DNA of 64,000 nt from Ectobius pallidus (Eukaryota > Arthropoda > Insecta > Blattodea > Ectobiidae), in the NCBI GenBank assembly GCA_964059195.1, contig CAXKWD010000006.1, forward strand, positions 5,572,530 through 5,636,529, given 5' to 3'. The notes under the pieces were generated by a model. The model was not told where the DNA came from, did not search any database, and worked only from the letters and a program-made list of their open reading frames with translations. A program made the position numbers and the translations under genes. Shown here piece after piece: positions 23,072-33,745 of the stretch; position 1 is the first letter of the stretch; every line of letters begins with the position of its first letter.

Positions 23072-23330
23072 CTTTATGAAATGTTATCGGACCGCCCAGA
23101 ATTTTGGTTTTTTGAAATAAAATATTTAGCGGTCTTTTCATGAAAACTTTTTTTAAAAATTCGATTTTTTAATAAAAAAAAGAAGGCTCTAAAGACTTTA
23201 ATGAAAATGTAAAATACGAAACATCTATATTTTACTAATAAAAAGGCTAGATTATTTTTTCTGTAAAAATGACTTAGAAGGTACTTTACTCCTATCAATT
23301 TTCAATGTTTCTCTATAAAAGCCTTTTCAC
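23072..23330 (+). repeat. Dispersed repeat A, right part
   Basis: Resumes the repeat interrupted at 21459, with GGACCGCCCAGAAWTTT and TTTTCATGAAAACTTTTT, matching 25405-25620. Confidence 0.7.
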
Positions 23331-24384
23331 ATTGGGACACAAGTGACGGTGACCGCATTTTCGGATTGCCAACACTGCAAAGTTGTATATATATGTATAT
23401 AATTCAGCGAATTAGTTATTTAGCCATAAGTTTAGATGTGATTCTTCTCTTTCTTTATCTTTAGGATTTAAACGACACAATCCGCCCGGGCCGCGACTTA
23501 GATGTGATTAATACTTATTAATACAAAAAAACTACCCCGAAGTACGTATGCTTTGTCTTTAAAGCCACCCAGATAATAATAATAATAATCATCAAAACAC
23601 TTTACTTTAATTTTATTTTGATTTAATTTTACTTTACTTTAATTTAATTTAATTTTTATTTTATTTTTAATCATGCTTGTGGCTACTTCAGAACAACTTG
23701 ATAAATCTAGTAATTTTTGTAAATTCTAGTCATTTCGTAAATTCAAGTTTGTCCTTTTGTAAATTCTACCTTGAAACTTTTTTAGTAATTTGTTAAAAGA
23801 GAGAAGAATCTGTAAAACCAAATAGAAATAATATTATTGTAGGCTATAGTTGGTATATTTGTGTAATTGCATATTGTATCTTATAATATATTTTCTTTCA
23901 TTGAATTAATGTATATATTGCTTAACATGTGATGTATGTATTAATGTATGTTAATGCTTAACAATATCCCATAGCATGTATTTGCTCAGAGGATTAAACA
24001 AAAAACTTGCCAACAGCGGAAAGAAATTTCCAGACCAAGACCATAATTTCAATATCCCCGAGAACAATGTAAAATCAAAACCGAAGCCATGACACCAAAA
24101 CAGGTGAGCCATGAAATGAATTTGAGAAAAACAAAACAAAAGGCCACCTGAAGTACCGTTTTCTTCGGCAATGCCCACCTAATACAATTATCGTTCAACC
24201 CACCTCTCCACGACAACCTTGTCGCTCGGCCGGCACGCGGAATCACACAAAGTAAAACAATTCCTAGCTCACTGAAACTCACCCCAGCAAGTTACACCAG
24301 TGGCGCTAGTAACGCCAAAAATATTACTCGAACTGTTATAAATTGCGTAGGCGCGGGAAAACAAACATTTCTGGTAAACTACAG
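23331..24384. other. Unassigned A+T-rich sequence with microsatellites
   Basis: Contains an AAT run at 23572-23590 and a TTTAATTTTA-rich stretch at 23600-23670. Minus-strand open frames near 24049-24282 have no recognisable domain. Confidence 0.45.
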
Positions 24385-24386
24385 TA

Positions 24387-24717
24387 CAGGGTGGGCACAA
24401 AGTCCCGTCACTATATGACGAAATCGCAATTTTGTTTTCTGTTTCAGATATAAACAATGGCTGATAAAAGTTACTACACCATTGAAGAACGGATTGTCAC
24501 AAGCACTGGGGTTCACGAGAGGCCAAAAACAGGCTAAACGTTGGAACAGGTGCCCAAACTCATGTGTTAGACATTTAGACATGAAACACATTTAAATTAT
24601 AGCAATCAGATGTACATTAAGACACAAAACACTATTAGTGTGTACATGTATTTATAATTAAAGGATGAATAGTTATTTTAAATTTAATTGTGGTGACGGG
24701 ACTTTGTGCCCACTCTG
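24387..24717. mobile_element. Mariner-type MITE with TA duplication
   Basis: Inverted repeats CAGGGTGGGCACAAAGTCCC (left) and its reverse complement with one mismatch (right, CAGAGTGGG...) extend about 25 bp. TA dinucleotides flank it (24385-24386, 24718-24719). The 331-bp interior keeps a short frame starting MADKSYYTIEER (from 24458), probably the N-terminus of a Tc1/mariner-like transposase, so this is a deletion derivative. Confidence 0.8.
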
Positions 24718-25189
24718 TATATCTCACAACATAACCGCACATCAGAGCTAAAATAACACAGATAAAGAGACGTGAACCACAGTAAAGTTGTAGAGAAAAT
24801 TAAAATGAACATTTTTTGTTACACACATTTCTTTATATAATTAATAGATATCAAGGTAAATAAATTGGGCTTCAGAACATACATGTTAATTAAAATATGA
24901 ACTGCAGGCAACTAACTCCTGGGAAGTAAATAGACACTTGTGTAGGTATAGCCTACTGTGAGTAATACAGCAAATTAGCATTTTCTTACCACAAAAAGTA
25001 ACAAGCTGTTTAGGGAATGTGTTACTCTAGGCATTTTTCTTGTTATGCACTATATATATACACTATATACGACGAACCTAACAAAGATAAAAATTGTATA
25101 AGGGGATAAGACATATAGGCCTATCATCATACGAACTAACAGAATATTTTTAAGGCTGACCGAATGGATGCATTACATAGACTATATAC
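24718..25189. other. Repeat-derived A+T-rich sequence
   Basis: AAAGTTGTAGAGAAAATTAAA near 24784 recurs at 25678, and CAGAACATACATG near 24872 recurs at 31524. These look like fragments of the composite repeat family; no gene. Confidence 0.45.
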
Positions 25190-25620
25190 CACTGTATTGT
25201 GATCGTGACAAAAAATCGAAATCGAGATAACACCGGGAGAGCATGTTTCATGAAGCCTAGAAACAGAAAAAAGTATTTTTGGAATGACGTCTGTCCGTCT
25301 GTCTGTCTGTATGTCTGTCCGTCTGTCCGTCTGTCTGTGGACAAGCACAGCGACGGTTCATTGTATTTACTTCATTTTATGAATTAAGGACTTTTTCGGA
25401 ATTTCGTCGAACCGCCCAGAAATTTAATTTTACAACTGAAATATTAAGGGGACTTTTCATGAAAACTTTTTTAAAAATTTTTATTTTTGAAAAAATGGCT
25501 CTAACGATTTTAATAAAAATTTAAAATTGGAAACTCTTATCTATGACTAATAAAATGGCTATATCTGTATTTCTGCAAACATGACTTAAGGGGTACTTTA
25601 CTCGTATCCATTTTCAATTT
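25190..25620 (+). repeat. Dispersed repeat A, uninterrupted copy
   Basis: Contains the TCTG microsatellite (25290-25338) and the CCGCCCAGAAATTT segment. Reverse complement of 31101-31490. Confidence 0.75.
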
Positions 25621-26024
25621 TTATAAATTAGGCCTATATCCATTACAGTAGGCGATACACGAAAACCTACAATAGTGAAGTTGTAGAGAAAATTAAAACG
25701 AACATTGTTTGTTTAACGCATTTCTTTATACATTTAATAGATATCAAGATAAATAAATGGTGCAAAAGTACGTTGCACAAACTTTCTCACATATAAGGCT
25801 AGCACAGAAAAAATTAAATCAAAGAGACAATTAAATTTTACTTATTACATTTTCATAAAACTAACAAGTATCTAGAACGGAAAGCATCCGGGTCGATCTT
25901 TATGTTCAATGCTTTTACCGTCAAATAATAATAATAATGATAATAATAATAATAACTAATAATAATAATAATCAATGGCAGTAAAACTGCATATTATTAG
26001 TACTACTACTACTACTACTACTAC

Positions 26025-26506
26025 GGGAAAATTCAAATATAAGTCGCACCTTGGGATGAGTCGGTCCCACCCAACCTATCCTCACCGATGCAGTTTCTTT
26101 TATACCACGATCTAGCGAATTCTTCTGTCCTAGTATTATGAAGAAACTCGTGATTGGACGTTGGATGTGTGACGTTTTACCGCTAGACGAGAGGTGGCAG
26201 GCTGACAAACCTTGCGGGAGATATAATATGCCACATTTTCGAAACCTACAAACAGTGTATCGTACATTTTTCGAAAATGCAAGGGCGCTTCGCTACGGCT
26301 ACCGCCTCCGCTTCGCGAACTTAACTATGTGGTTAGTGTTATGCATTATTTAGCTATATGTAGAGGTGGATACAAGACACTTGCGACAATATACAAGGGC
26401 AGTTGGTCACTCTGCTTCGCTCAGAAACAAAATACATCACACAGTCCGTGCAAATGTGAATATCGAATGGGGGAGCTTAAGGGGCGACTTATATTTGAAT
26501 TTCGCC
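26025..26506. mobile_element. TIR MITE inside an ACT microsatellite
   Basis: Terminal inverted repeats share AAATTCAAATATAAGTCGC, about 24 bp with three mismatches. It splits an ACT run, so the target duplication cannot be set. The interior resembles 47050-47390. Confidence 0.75.
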
Positions 26507-26599
26507 ACTACTACTACTACTTAGGTTATATTGCACGCTTTAACTGCATGTAGGTCATATCACGTGTTTAGTATGTTTGCGTGAACCATTAGTCTATAT

Positions 26600-27319
26600 C
26601 AGCGTTTCTTAACCTTTTTGAACCCGAGGACCTCTAAAATGTCTAAAAAACTTACGGACCCCTAATTTTACATCCCATTGTTAAAAGTAGGCTATATGTA
26701 GGCGTATATCCCTAATATTTGGGGTATTAAATTATAGGTCGTTATAACTAAATACTTTTTTTTTTAATCCGACGGAAACACAGATATGGAATTGGAATGA
26801 AACTATTGACAGTAAAATTATATTTTGAACAGACTTCAATATGTATTACCAATTTGATAATATAATTAGGAATTATGTTATTACTCACTTTTAATGAGAT
26901 GGTTGAGCTTGTCGCCTCTTGCAGACTTCCTGGATATTTGGCTCAATATTAGTCAAATTTATTCGAAGATCAGCAGATACATTAAGTCGGTTTCTGTATT
27001 ATGTTGAAAATCCCTTCTCACAAAGATAGGTTGTTGAAAACTGCATGGCGCCTCTAATAACAAAATTCCGACAGTCTTATTTTTTAAGGTTTTGAATGAA
27101 AGGGGGAACCATAGACGTCAGTGCATCAGGGGTTTGAAACTGTGGTCCGTAACTGCAAAAGTAAGGAAACTTGCAATATGACCTGTATTTTCGATGATTT
27201 TAAAAACTTTGACATCTAGTGTCCATTTTATATGAAAAATTTCTACTTCTTTACTTCCCACTTGCTTTATGATATTTTTAAATTAATTATGTCTGCGGAC
27301 CATAGGTTGAGGAACGCTG
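26600..27319. mobile_element. hAT-like MITE with 8-bp TSD
   Basis: Ends CAGCGTTTCTTAACCT and, reversed, CAGCGTTCCTCAACCT, the classical hAT terminus. The 8-bp duplication GTCTATAT lies at 26592-26599 and 27320-27327. The uninterrupted paralogous copy at about 31910 reads GTCTATAGTAACAAC on the matching strand, which is the empty site. No transposase is encoded. Confidence 0.88.
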
Positions 27320-27691
27320 GTCTATATTAACAACTTATTCGCGTCATGTTTCTATTGTTTAGTGATGTCTTCTTATGCGGTATTCAGTTTAAACGATTAT
27401 AATATCCAGTGATATAGCGGCGATGAGTTATGGAAAATAAGCAAGTCCTACAAATCCGGCGTTCGCCTTTGCGAACGAGGAAACCATGAAAAACCCAAGT
27501 CAATTTGGGCGGCCACGAGGTTTGATTTGAACTCATGACCTCTTCCATGTTTTCCTATACCACCTCGATGTAATTGGTTTTGGTGTGTTCATTGCGACTG
27601 AGCTAAACTGATTGCATTTCACAACAATAAGTACATTAGGCCTATAGTTTTCTTGTTACTAGGGGCAACAAAATGTCATTCATATTTTAAT

Positions 27692-27905
27692 TGAAGAGAT
27701 TTTTCAACAATGCCAAGAACTTGCAGAAACAGGGCAGTTCTCCCAAAACCAGGTATTACGTTTGCAGGGCCGATTGGACCATATCTCAAATAGATTACAG
27801 CATTATTTACAAACAGATATATCCGGGGAACATAGGAGATTACTCTGGCTGCTTCTTCAGGAGGTCTCTTTAGAGAAGGACAGACTTAGGTATCAGTTGG
27901 CTGGG
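27692..27905 (+). pseudogene. gag fragment of Gag-only relic
   Basis: The first 130 bases align with array positions 2523-2640: EEIFQQ, a Gln-rich stretch, and LDHISNR-like residues in place of FDHISNRIS. The frame soon stops and an internal deletion removes the capsid-like and zinc-knuckle parts. Confidence 0.65.
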
Positions 27906-29741
27906 AATGTCATGTTGGCATAGTTTAATTTGGGGAATATTGATCTGTCTGCGACCCCCTTTCTACAAATTCTGTGTGTTAGTTTATTCAAACAAAAATT
28001 TTCTCTTTCTCAGTAATGCAGGGTTTTTCTTATCTGATGTTAGGCTTTACTTATTATAGCATTGGATTTTGGTCATATTCCAATGAGTGGATATATAAAA
28101 TAAAGAAACCTTTAAATAAAAAAGGGGCTAGTTAGATTCTTATTGTAAGTGCATCCTGAAAAGGTTTTTTTAAAAATAAAAAAAATTCTTGAGTATATTC
28201 TAAGGGTAGTTGGATCCTGCAAATGGGAGAACATGGAGAGTTTGTTCGGGATTAGGAACAATAATATTAACTACGTGATTCCAATTACACTCATTTTATT
28301 TTAAGAAACAAAAGGGGGAAAATTGGCAAAATCAAAAACAAAAACAACACTTATTTTATGTATATTTTTGGGCGTCTACTGTGTGTTTATATTTTATGTT
28401 CCAGTTTGTGGCTGTTCTGTTGGAGTATGATTCCGTCCCTTTTTTCTTCGCACCTGAAGGAATTCTGAACCTATGTAAAAAAGGGGGGCTATGTAGTGGA
28501 GCCTCTCTTTCTTCTTGCTTCACTGTCCCACTCCTGTCTTGTGCCGGCCCATCTTGGTTCCTGCTCTGGAGACGTCTGGAGTTATGGTTCCTGGAACAGT
28601 AAGAGAACCACGGATGATTTGGCGCATATGTGGAGCGTCTATCTGGATTTCCAAAAAGGGAAACAAAACTGCTTCTGCACTAAAAAATAAATGTAAGCAA
28701 GGAATTGGAGGAGAAATCGTGTTTTGGATGGAGCACAGTTAGCAGCATGTTGGACATGAACTGTGGTGGCATGGTGGAAACAAGTTATTACATGCTAGGC
28801 ATGCGAGCTGAACATAGCTTGACTTATACCAAGGCAATCTGAGGCTGTGTTTACATTCATGCTTCTTGTGTTTATGAAGAGCCTGGATATTATATGGGTG
28901 AAAACTCCATGCAAGCAAAGAAAAAGCATAGAGCAAGGCCATCTTTAGCAAGCATTTAGCCTTTTGCACTTGCCTTATTGTGAAGAGAAATTGTTGAAGA
29001 GTCGTCGGGCACCCTGTTCGGGCTGTGGATGTCGCAACTGTTGCAGTTGCCGTGCAGTAACCTCTCCCGTCTGGTAGATTACAACACTGGTAATCTGAAT
29101 CCACAAAACCTTGTTCATTCGTCTTCTGAATTCTATTCCTGTTGGTTATTCTATATTCCTGTTTGTTTTTCCTGGGCGGCATGCCATCCTGTTTTACCAC
29201 CCACCCCTGCACCATCTGGGACTCTCAGCCTTCCTCTCATGCTGGAGCACTCACAACTCATGAGTTAGCTTGGTTGCTCTGTGTTCGTCCGGTTGATGGT
29301 TACCGGCCTGCCTGCCACCTTCTTCCTTGGACTGGATCCTTGGTGCTCTGTCTGGTGTGATGGACCTCTTGAAGTTGCTGTGGGCACTGACAGTGCTTTT
29401 CTCCTTGGATCTTCAGGTTCCTGGCAATATGGTATTCCTGCTACGGCGGTGAGGAAGTCATCGCAGTCCTGTGCGCCTGCACAGATTTCCGTGGTTCCTG
29501 TCTTCTGTGGTGTTTGTTCTTGTCTCCCACCCGGGGGGGAGGACGAGTGGAGTGGTATTAAGAAGATTGGACTCTAAAGAAAAAGAGTGTTTGTCTCTTC
29601 CTGAAGTTGCTGGGGCATCGGGCAAGGCATTGGAAACATTTTGGGCAGTGTTCAAGACTAAAGATTGTGCTTTTTGGTGTTTCCTGTATATTTGGGGGAA
29701 TGTTTAAAGAAAAAAAATGTGTTCTGGGTTTTAACATAATA

Positions 29742-29772
29742 AAAAAAATAAAGTCTTTGACTTTATTTTTTT
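29742..29772. terminator. Symmetric AATAAA hairpin of relic
   Basis: Arms AAATAAAGTC and GACTTTATTT are kept, loop changed to TTT, and the stem extended by outer A-T pairs. Confidence 0.65.
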
Positions 29773-29789
29773 GGGGAAGCAGGGGAGTT

Positions 29790-31100
29790 TGAGCCGTGAA
29801 TTCGGCTCATATCTTGATTATGTAACAGTTTTGTCGCATTCTGCTATCTTTGGTAAAAGTTGTATGTATGCTTAGTAAAACACGCCCGGTGGTAAACTCT
29901 GTTTTTCTCTCTTTCTGAAATTGGTATTCGCTTGTGCTGCCCTCTGTATGAAGGCAAGGGAGGTCTGGGCCGTGCATCGAAACGTCAGTTGTAATTGGGA
30001 TCACGCACGAGCAGTTTCTCCGTATGAAAGTTCAACTCAGTGTTTTGGTGGGCGTTTCCCGTGATGGCGACCTGCGTCTACATCATGGTTTTCGGGTGAG
30101 ATCTTTGCTTTTTCTATCATGAATTTAAGGAATATCAAGTAATTCTGTTTAGTATTTCTCACCCAGTTTCGGGCTTGTCTAAATTTCCGTTCTTCGCTAT
30201 AGTTAATTATTATGCAGTATCGCGGTTCTGGAGTTTAGTTTGAAATTACGCCTACACTATTTGTAATTGTTCAAGTTTTCAGTCAGTCTAATGTTCGTCC
30301 GTTATGGTTTGTCTTCACATGTTCTCCCGTTATCAAAGGAATTTTACCCAGAGCTAGTAATGCGTTTTGAAAAAGATACTTTGTCTAAAGGTTAGATCAG
30401 GGGCTAAATTCTTGTAGCTATTCAAAACAGGGTTTCTAGGAGTTTACCACCGTCTTACCAGAGCATTTTTTCAAGTTAAATTTGGGGATTTTGCCAATAT
30501 AAAAGTTAGGCAGAAGTTCTTCCGCATATACAGCGTGATTAAAAGAAGTGGGTTTTTCTCCCTCATATAGAGTGATTAAATTTTGAGGACATTATTTGAA
30601 ATGTCTAATAAATGCATATTCTTGGACAAGGGGAGGGGATAAGTAGTTATACCATGTTTTAGAAGAATACCCTCATGAGGATATTTTAGGTGATTTATTC
30701 AATTTTGTATATATACCCAAACTGATCATTTTAAGGTATAGCGTAAGATATTAAGATCATGGGATATGTTAGCTTGTTAAAGTATTTAATGCATTTGTTG
30801 TAAATAATTGTTTCGACCTATGTTTAATTGGTGAAGTTAAAAATAAATTTGTTTCTCCAAGGTTATCACCCTTTTCTATTTTTGGTCTACATATTTCAGG
30901 TTTTTCCCCTAAATGCTGGGTAGTTATTGGAGTAAAATCCTTTTTTCCTGGGAGTATGGGCACCAGATATTGCAGAAAATAAGCAGTAGCGTTGCTAAAT
31001 TAGTTAGAAATGAGAAAAACCCGGTCTACTTCAACAAAGCATTTGTACTAGGCTTCGTACATATGTCGTCTGTGCCTAAAAGAGTAAAGGGGGCGCAACA
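29790..31100 (+). repeat. LTR of Gag-only relic (1311 bp)
   Basis: Starts with hairpin arms TGAGCCG and CGGCTCA around TGAATT and ends GGGGGCGCAACA, like the array LTR. It is shorter mainly because it lacks the 140-bp sub-repeats. An inner inverted pair GGGTGAGA and TCTCACCC lies near 30095-30165. Confidence 0.8.
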
Positions 31101-31490
31101 TTAGTCATAGATACGAGTTTCCAATTTTAATTTTTTATTAAAATCGTTAGAGCCATTTTTTCTAAAATCAATTTTTTTTAATAAGTTTTCATGAAAAGTC
31201 CCCTTAATATTTCAGTTATAAAACTAAATTTCTGGGCGGTTCGACAAAATTTCGAAAAAGTGCTTAATTCAAAAAATGAAGTAAATACAATGAACCGTTT
31301 ACCCGCTGTGCTTGTCCACAGACGGACACACGGACAGACGGACAGACGGACAGACAGACGGACAGACGTCATTCCAAAAATACTTTTTTCGGTTTCTAGG
31401 CTTCATGAAACATGCTCTCCCGGTGTTATCTCGACTTCGATTTTTTGTCACCATCACAATACTTTCTCTATACTACGTATATGCGAGAAA
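31101..31490 (-). repeat. Dispersed repeat A, reverse copy
   Basis: Reverse complement of 25190-25570; it includes an ACGGACAG run at 31320-31368. It begins abruptly at the end of the relic LTR. Confidence 0.75.
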
Positions 31491-31544
31491 GTAAAACGAA
31501 ATAAGTACGGCTAAAATGCGAATTTCAGAACATACATGCCAATT

Positions 31545-32054
31545 AAAATATGAATGACATTTTGTTGCCCCTAGTAACAAGAAAACTATAGGCCTAATGT
31601 ACACTTATTGTTGTGAAATGCAATCAGTTTAGCTCAGTCGCAATGAACACACCAAAACCAATTACAGCGAGGTGATATGGGCTAACAGGGAAGAGGTCCT
31701 GAGTTCAAATCAAACCTTGTGGCCGCCCAAATTGACTTGGGTTTTTCATAGTTTCCTCATTCGCAAAGGCAAACGCCGGGTTTGTAGGACATGCTTACTT
31801 TCCATAACTCATCGCCGCTACGTCACTGGATATTATAATTGTTTAAACTGAATATCAGAAAAGAAGACATCAATGAACAATACAAAGAGATGACGCGAAT
31901 GAGTTGTTACTATAGACTAATGGTTCACGCAAACATACTAAACACATTATATGACCTACATGCAGTTAAAGCGTGCAAATATAACCTAAGTAGTAGTAGT
32001 AGTAGGCCTAATAATTATATGCAGTTTTACTGCCATTGATTATTATTATTGTTA

Positions 32055-32095
<41 letters not shown>

Positions 32096-32240
32096 TCACG
32101 GTAAAAGCATTGAACATAATGATCGACCCTGATGCTTTCCGTTCTAGATACTTGTTAGTTTTATGAAAGTGTAATAAATAAAATTTAATTGTCTCTATAA
32201 TTTACTCTTTTCTGTGCTAGTCTTTAACACGTATATGCGA
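31545..32240 (+). repeat. Composite repeat, right copy without nested insertions
   Basis: Carries a SINE-like segment (31626-31850) with A box TAGCTCAGTCG at 31630-31640 and B box AGTTCAAATC near 31702, then AGT and TAT microsatellites and the CGTTCTAGATACTTG segment. It is the uninterrupted, inverted counterpart of 25640-27691. Confidence 0.75.
31626..31850 (+). repeat. tRNA-derived SINE segment
   Basis: Split pol III promoter with A and B boxes about 60 bp apart. Copies at 41745-41990 and, reversed, 27350-27630. No anticodon arm of a functional tRNA is recognisable. Confidence 0.65.
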
Positions 32241-32499
32241 GAAAGATTGTGCAACATATTTTTGCACCATTTATTTAAGTATGTGTTTTTAGAAAATCCA
32301 TTAATAACATAGTTTTGTTTTAACTTTCTTAAAGTTTTATACTCAATTATAGATAAAACATTATCAACATGACATAGGCCTACTATCAAATAAGAATATA
32401 GTTGTAAATTGTAAGTTACAGCCCCTAGCTGTTTATTATTATTATTATTATTATTATTATTTATTATCCAAGTTTTAACCTTATTTTATCCGAAGGTAT
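32241..32499. other. Short intervening sequence with TAT microsatellite
   Basis: Contains a TAT run near 32430-32462. Target duplication GTAT of the following LTR element is at 32496-32499. Confidence 0.5.
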
Positions 32500-33405
32500 T
32501 GATAAGGTCACGATCCTGGTAACCAGATAAACACCAGTATCATGACGTGCTAAATAAATTTAAACGTTATTCAAAGTAAATTACATTAATGAAAAACAAT
32601 CTGACAACTGAAAATGCTCTAAAATGTACTAACATAAGTTTTGATTTGTTGTGTGAAAAGGTGGGGATATAGGACAGAACGACGGCAGGGTAGAATGAGG
32701 CCGATACGGCGTGATCACTTCTTCCTAGAGAGTCATAGGCTCTGGGAGGATATTTTATTATTCCTCGCTAGTCGTCATAGACTGCGGGAATATTTGATAT
32801 CTTCATCGGGACCATACGATTAGCGTGAGGTCCATATTTTATCAATTATATTTATATAGGGAAGCAGAGGGCTTCTCCTATATTTCTCTAATATTCAGCG
32901 ACCTTGGACTGATCCAGGTCACTGCAAGTATTATTTTAAATAACTTCATTGACTACGTAGGAACTTGCGGTAAGGCTCCATTATAGCCTATACCACCTGT
33001 AGAATCAGTGATACACATGTAAGTACCTGTGGACGACGAATAATAGACAAGGAACTTTATCCTGCAATATTTAGAGGACGAGAACGTCACAAATAAACAT
33101 TACGTTCCGAGGCTAGATCATTCTACCCCCCCTGAAATTCACACTACAGTTGCATTATTATTTTATAACTTCAAAGTGATTGCAAAAGATAATAAACTTT
33201 GCTCTTACCAGATAACTTTGCAGTTTAATTGACTTTATTAATTATTAAGAGCTAGAATTAATTACCCCCCCCACCGAACCTGAGATGAGAAGATAACCTG
33301 GTGTATACGCAGAGCAGCCGAGGCCGGTTCCTGTAAATCTTCTAGACAAGGTAGGAGCTGGTAAAAACTGGTTAGCCCGAACCAAGGGGCGTAAGACCCG
33401 CTTCA
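32500..33405 (+). repeat. 5' LTR (906 bp)
   Basis: Starts TGATAAGGTCACG and ends GACCCGCTTCA. It pairs with 40366-41271. Confidence 0.92.
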
Positions 33406-33408
33406 TAG

Positions 33409-33421
33409 TGGTGCCGCAACG
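33409..33421 (+). promoter_or_regulatory. Primer-binding site
   Basis: TGGTGCCGCAACG lies three bases after the LTR. The TGG start pairs with a tRNA CCA end; I cannot name the tRNA with certainty. Confidence 0.65.
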
Positions 33422-33745
33422 TAAGGGGCTCGAAAAACGCGAGATTCAGATAGTGTTATAGTGCAGAAAATCATCCCAAAACTCCCCTTTGAACAGTCAA
33501 AAATAGGGAAGAAAGAATAGGAGCGGGCAGAGAAAGAAGAGGGAAGAGAGAATAGGAACGGGCAGAGGAAGCAAGAAAGAAGATAGAATTCTTTGTAAAA
33601 ATTTAGCTGTAAGAGGGTATATATGTGCTTGCTAACTGTAAGAGTGCCATTTATGTCTGAGTATTGTTATTTATATGTACATGAAGGTAAGTGTGCATGG
33701 CTTTAATACCAGTGTTTATTCAGTGCAGTGAAAATTATTAGGTCA

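Larger units (their letters stand above)
25640..27691 (-). repeat. Composite repeat, left copy with two nested insertions
   Basis: Reverse-oriented relative to 31545-32240. After removing the MITE (26025-26506) and hAT element (26600-27319), the order matches that copy: the ATCTAGAACGG segment, AAT run, GGCAGTAAAACTGC, ACT run, then the SINE segment ending GGGGCAACAAAATG near 27672. Related to 41666-42119. Confidence 0.75.
27692..31100 (+). mobile_element. 5'-truncated, decayed relative of the Gag-only LTR element
   Basis: Order matches an array unit: a gag fragment, the 3' non-coding block (28395-29740), the AATAAA hairpin, a purine tract (GGGGAAGCAGGGGAG near 29773-29787) and one LTR. The 5' LTR, leader and most of gag are missing. 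It shows that the Gag-only family is older than the array. Confidence 0.75.

Noticed and set aside
24049..24282. Minus-strand 77-codon frame
   Set aside because: No recognisable domain, overlaps other frames and A+T-rich repeat DNA.
25290..25338. TCTG repeats that at first look like a CRISPR-like array
   Set aside because: Simple 4-bp microsatellite within dispersed repeat A; no unique spacers.
28739..29215. 158-codon minus-strand frame in the relic
   Set aside because: Antisense to the conserved non-coding block; no domain and no counterpart in the array.
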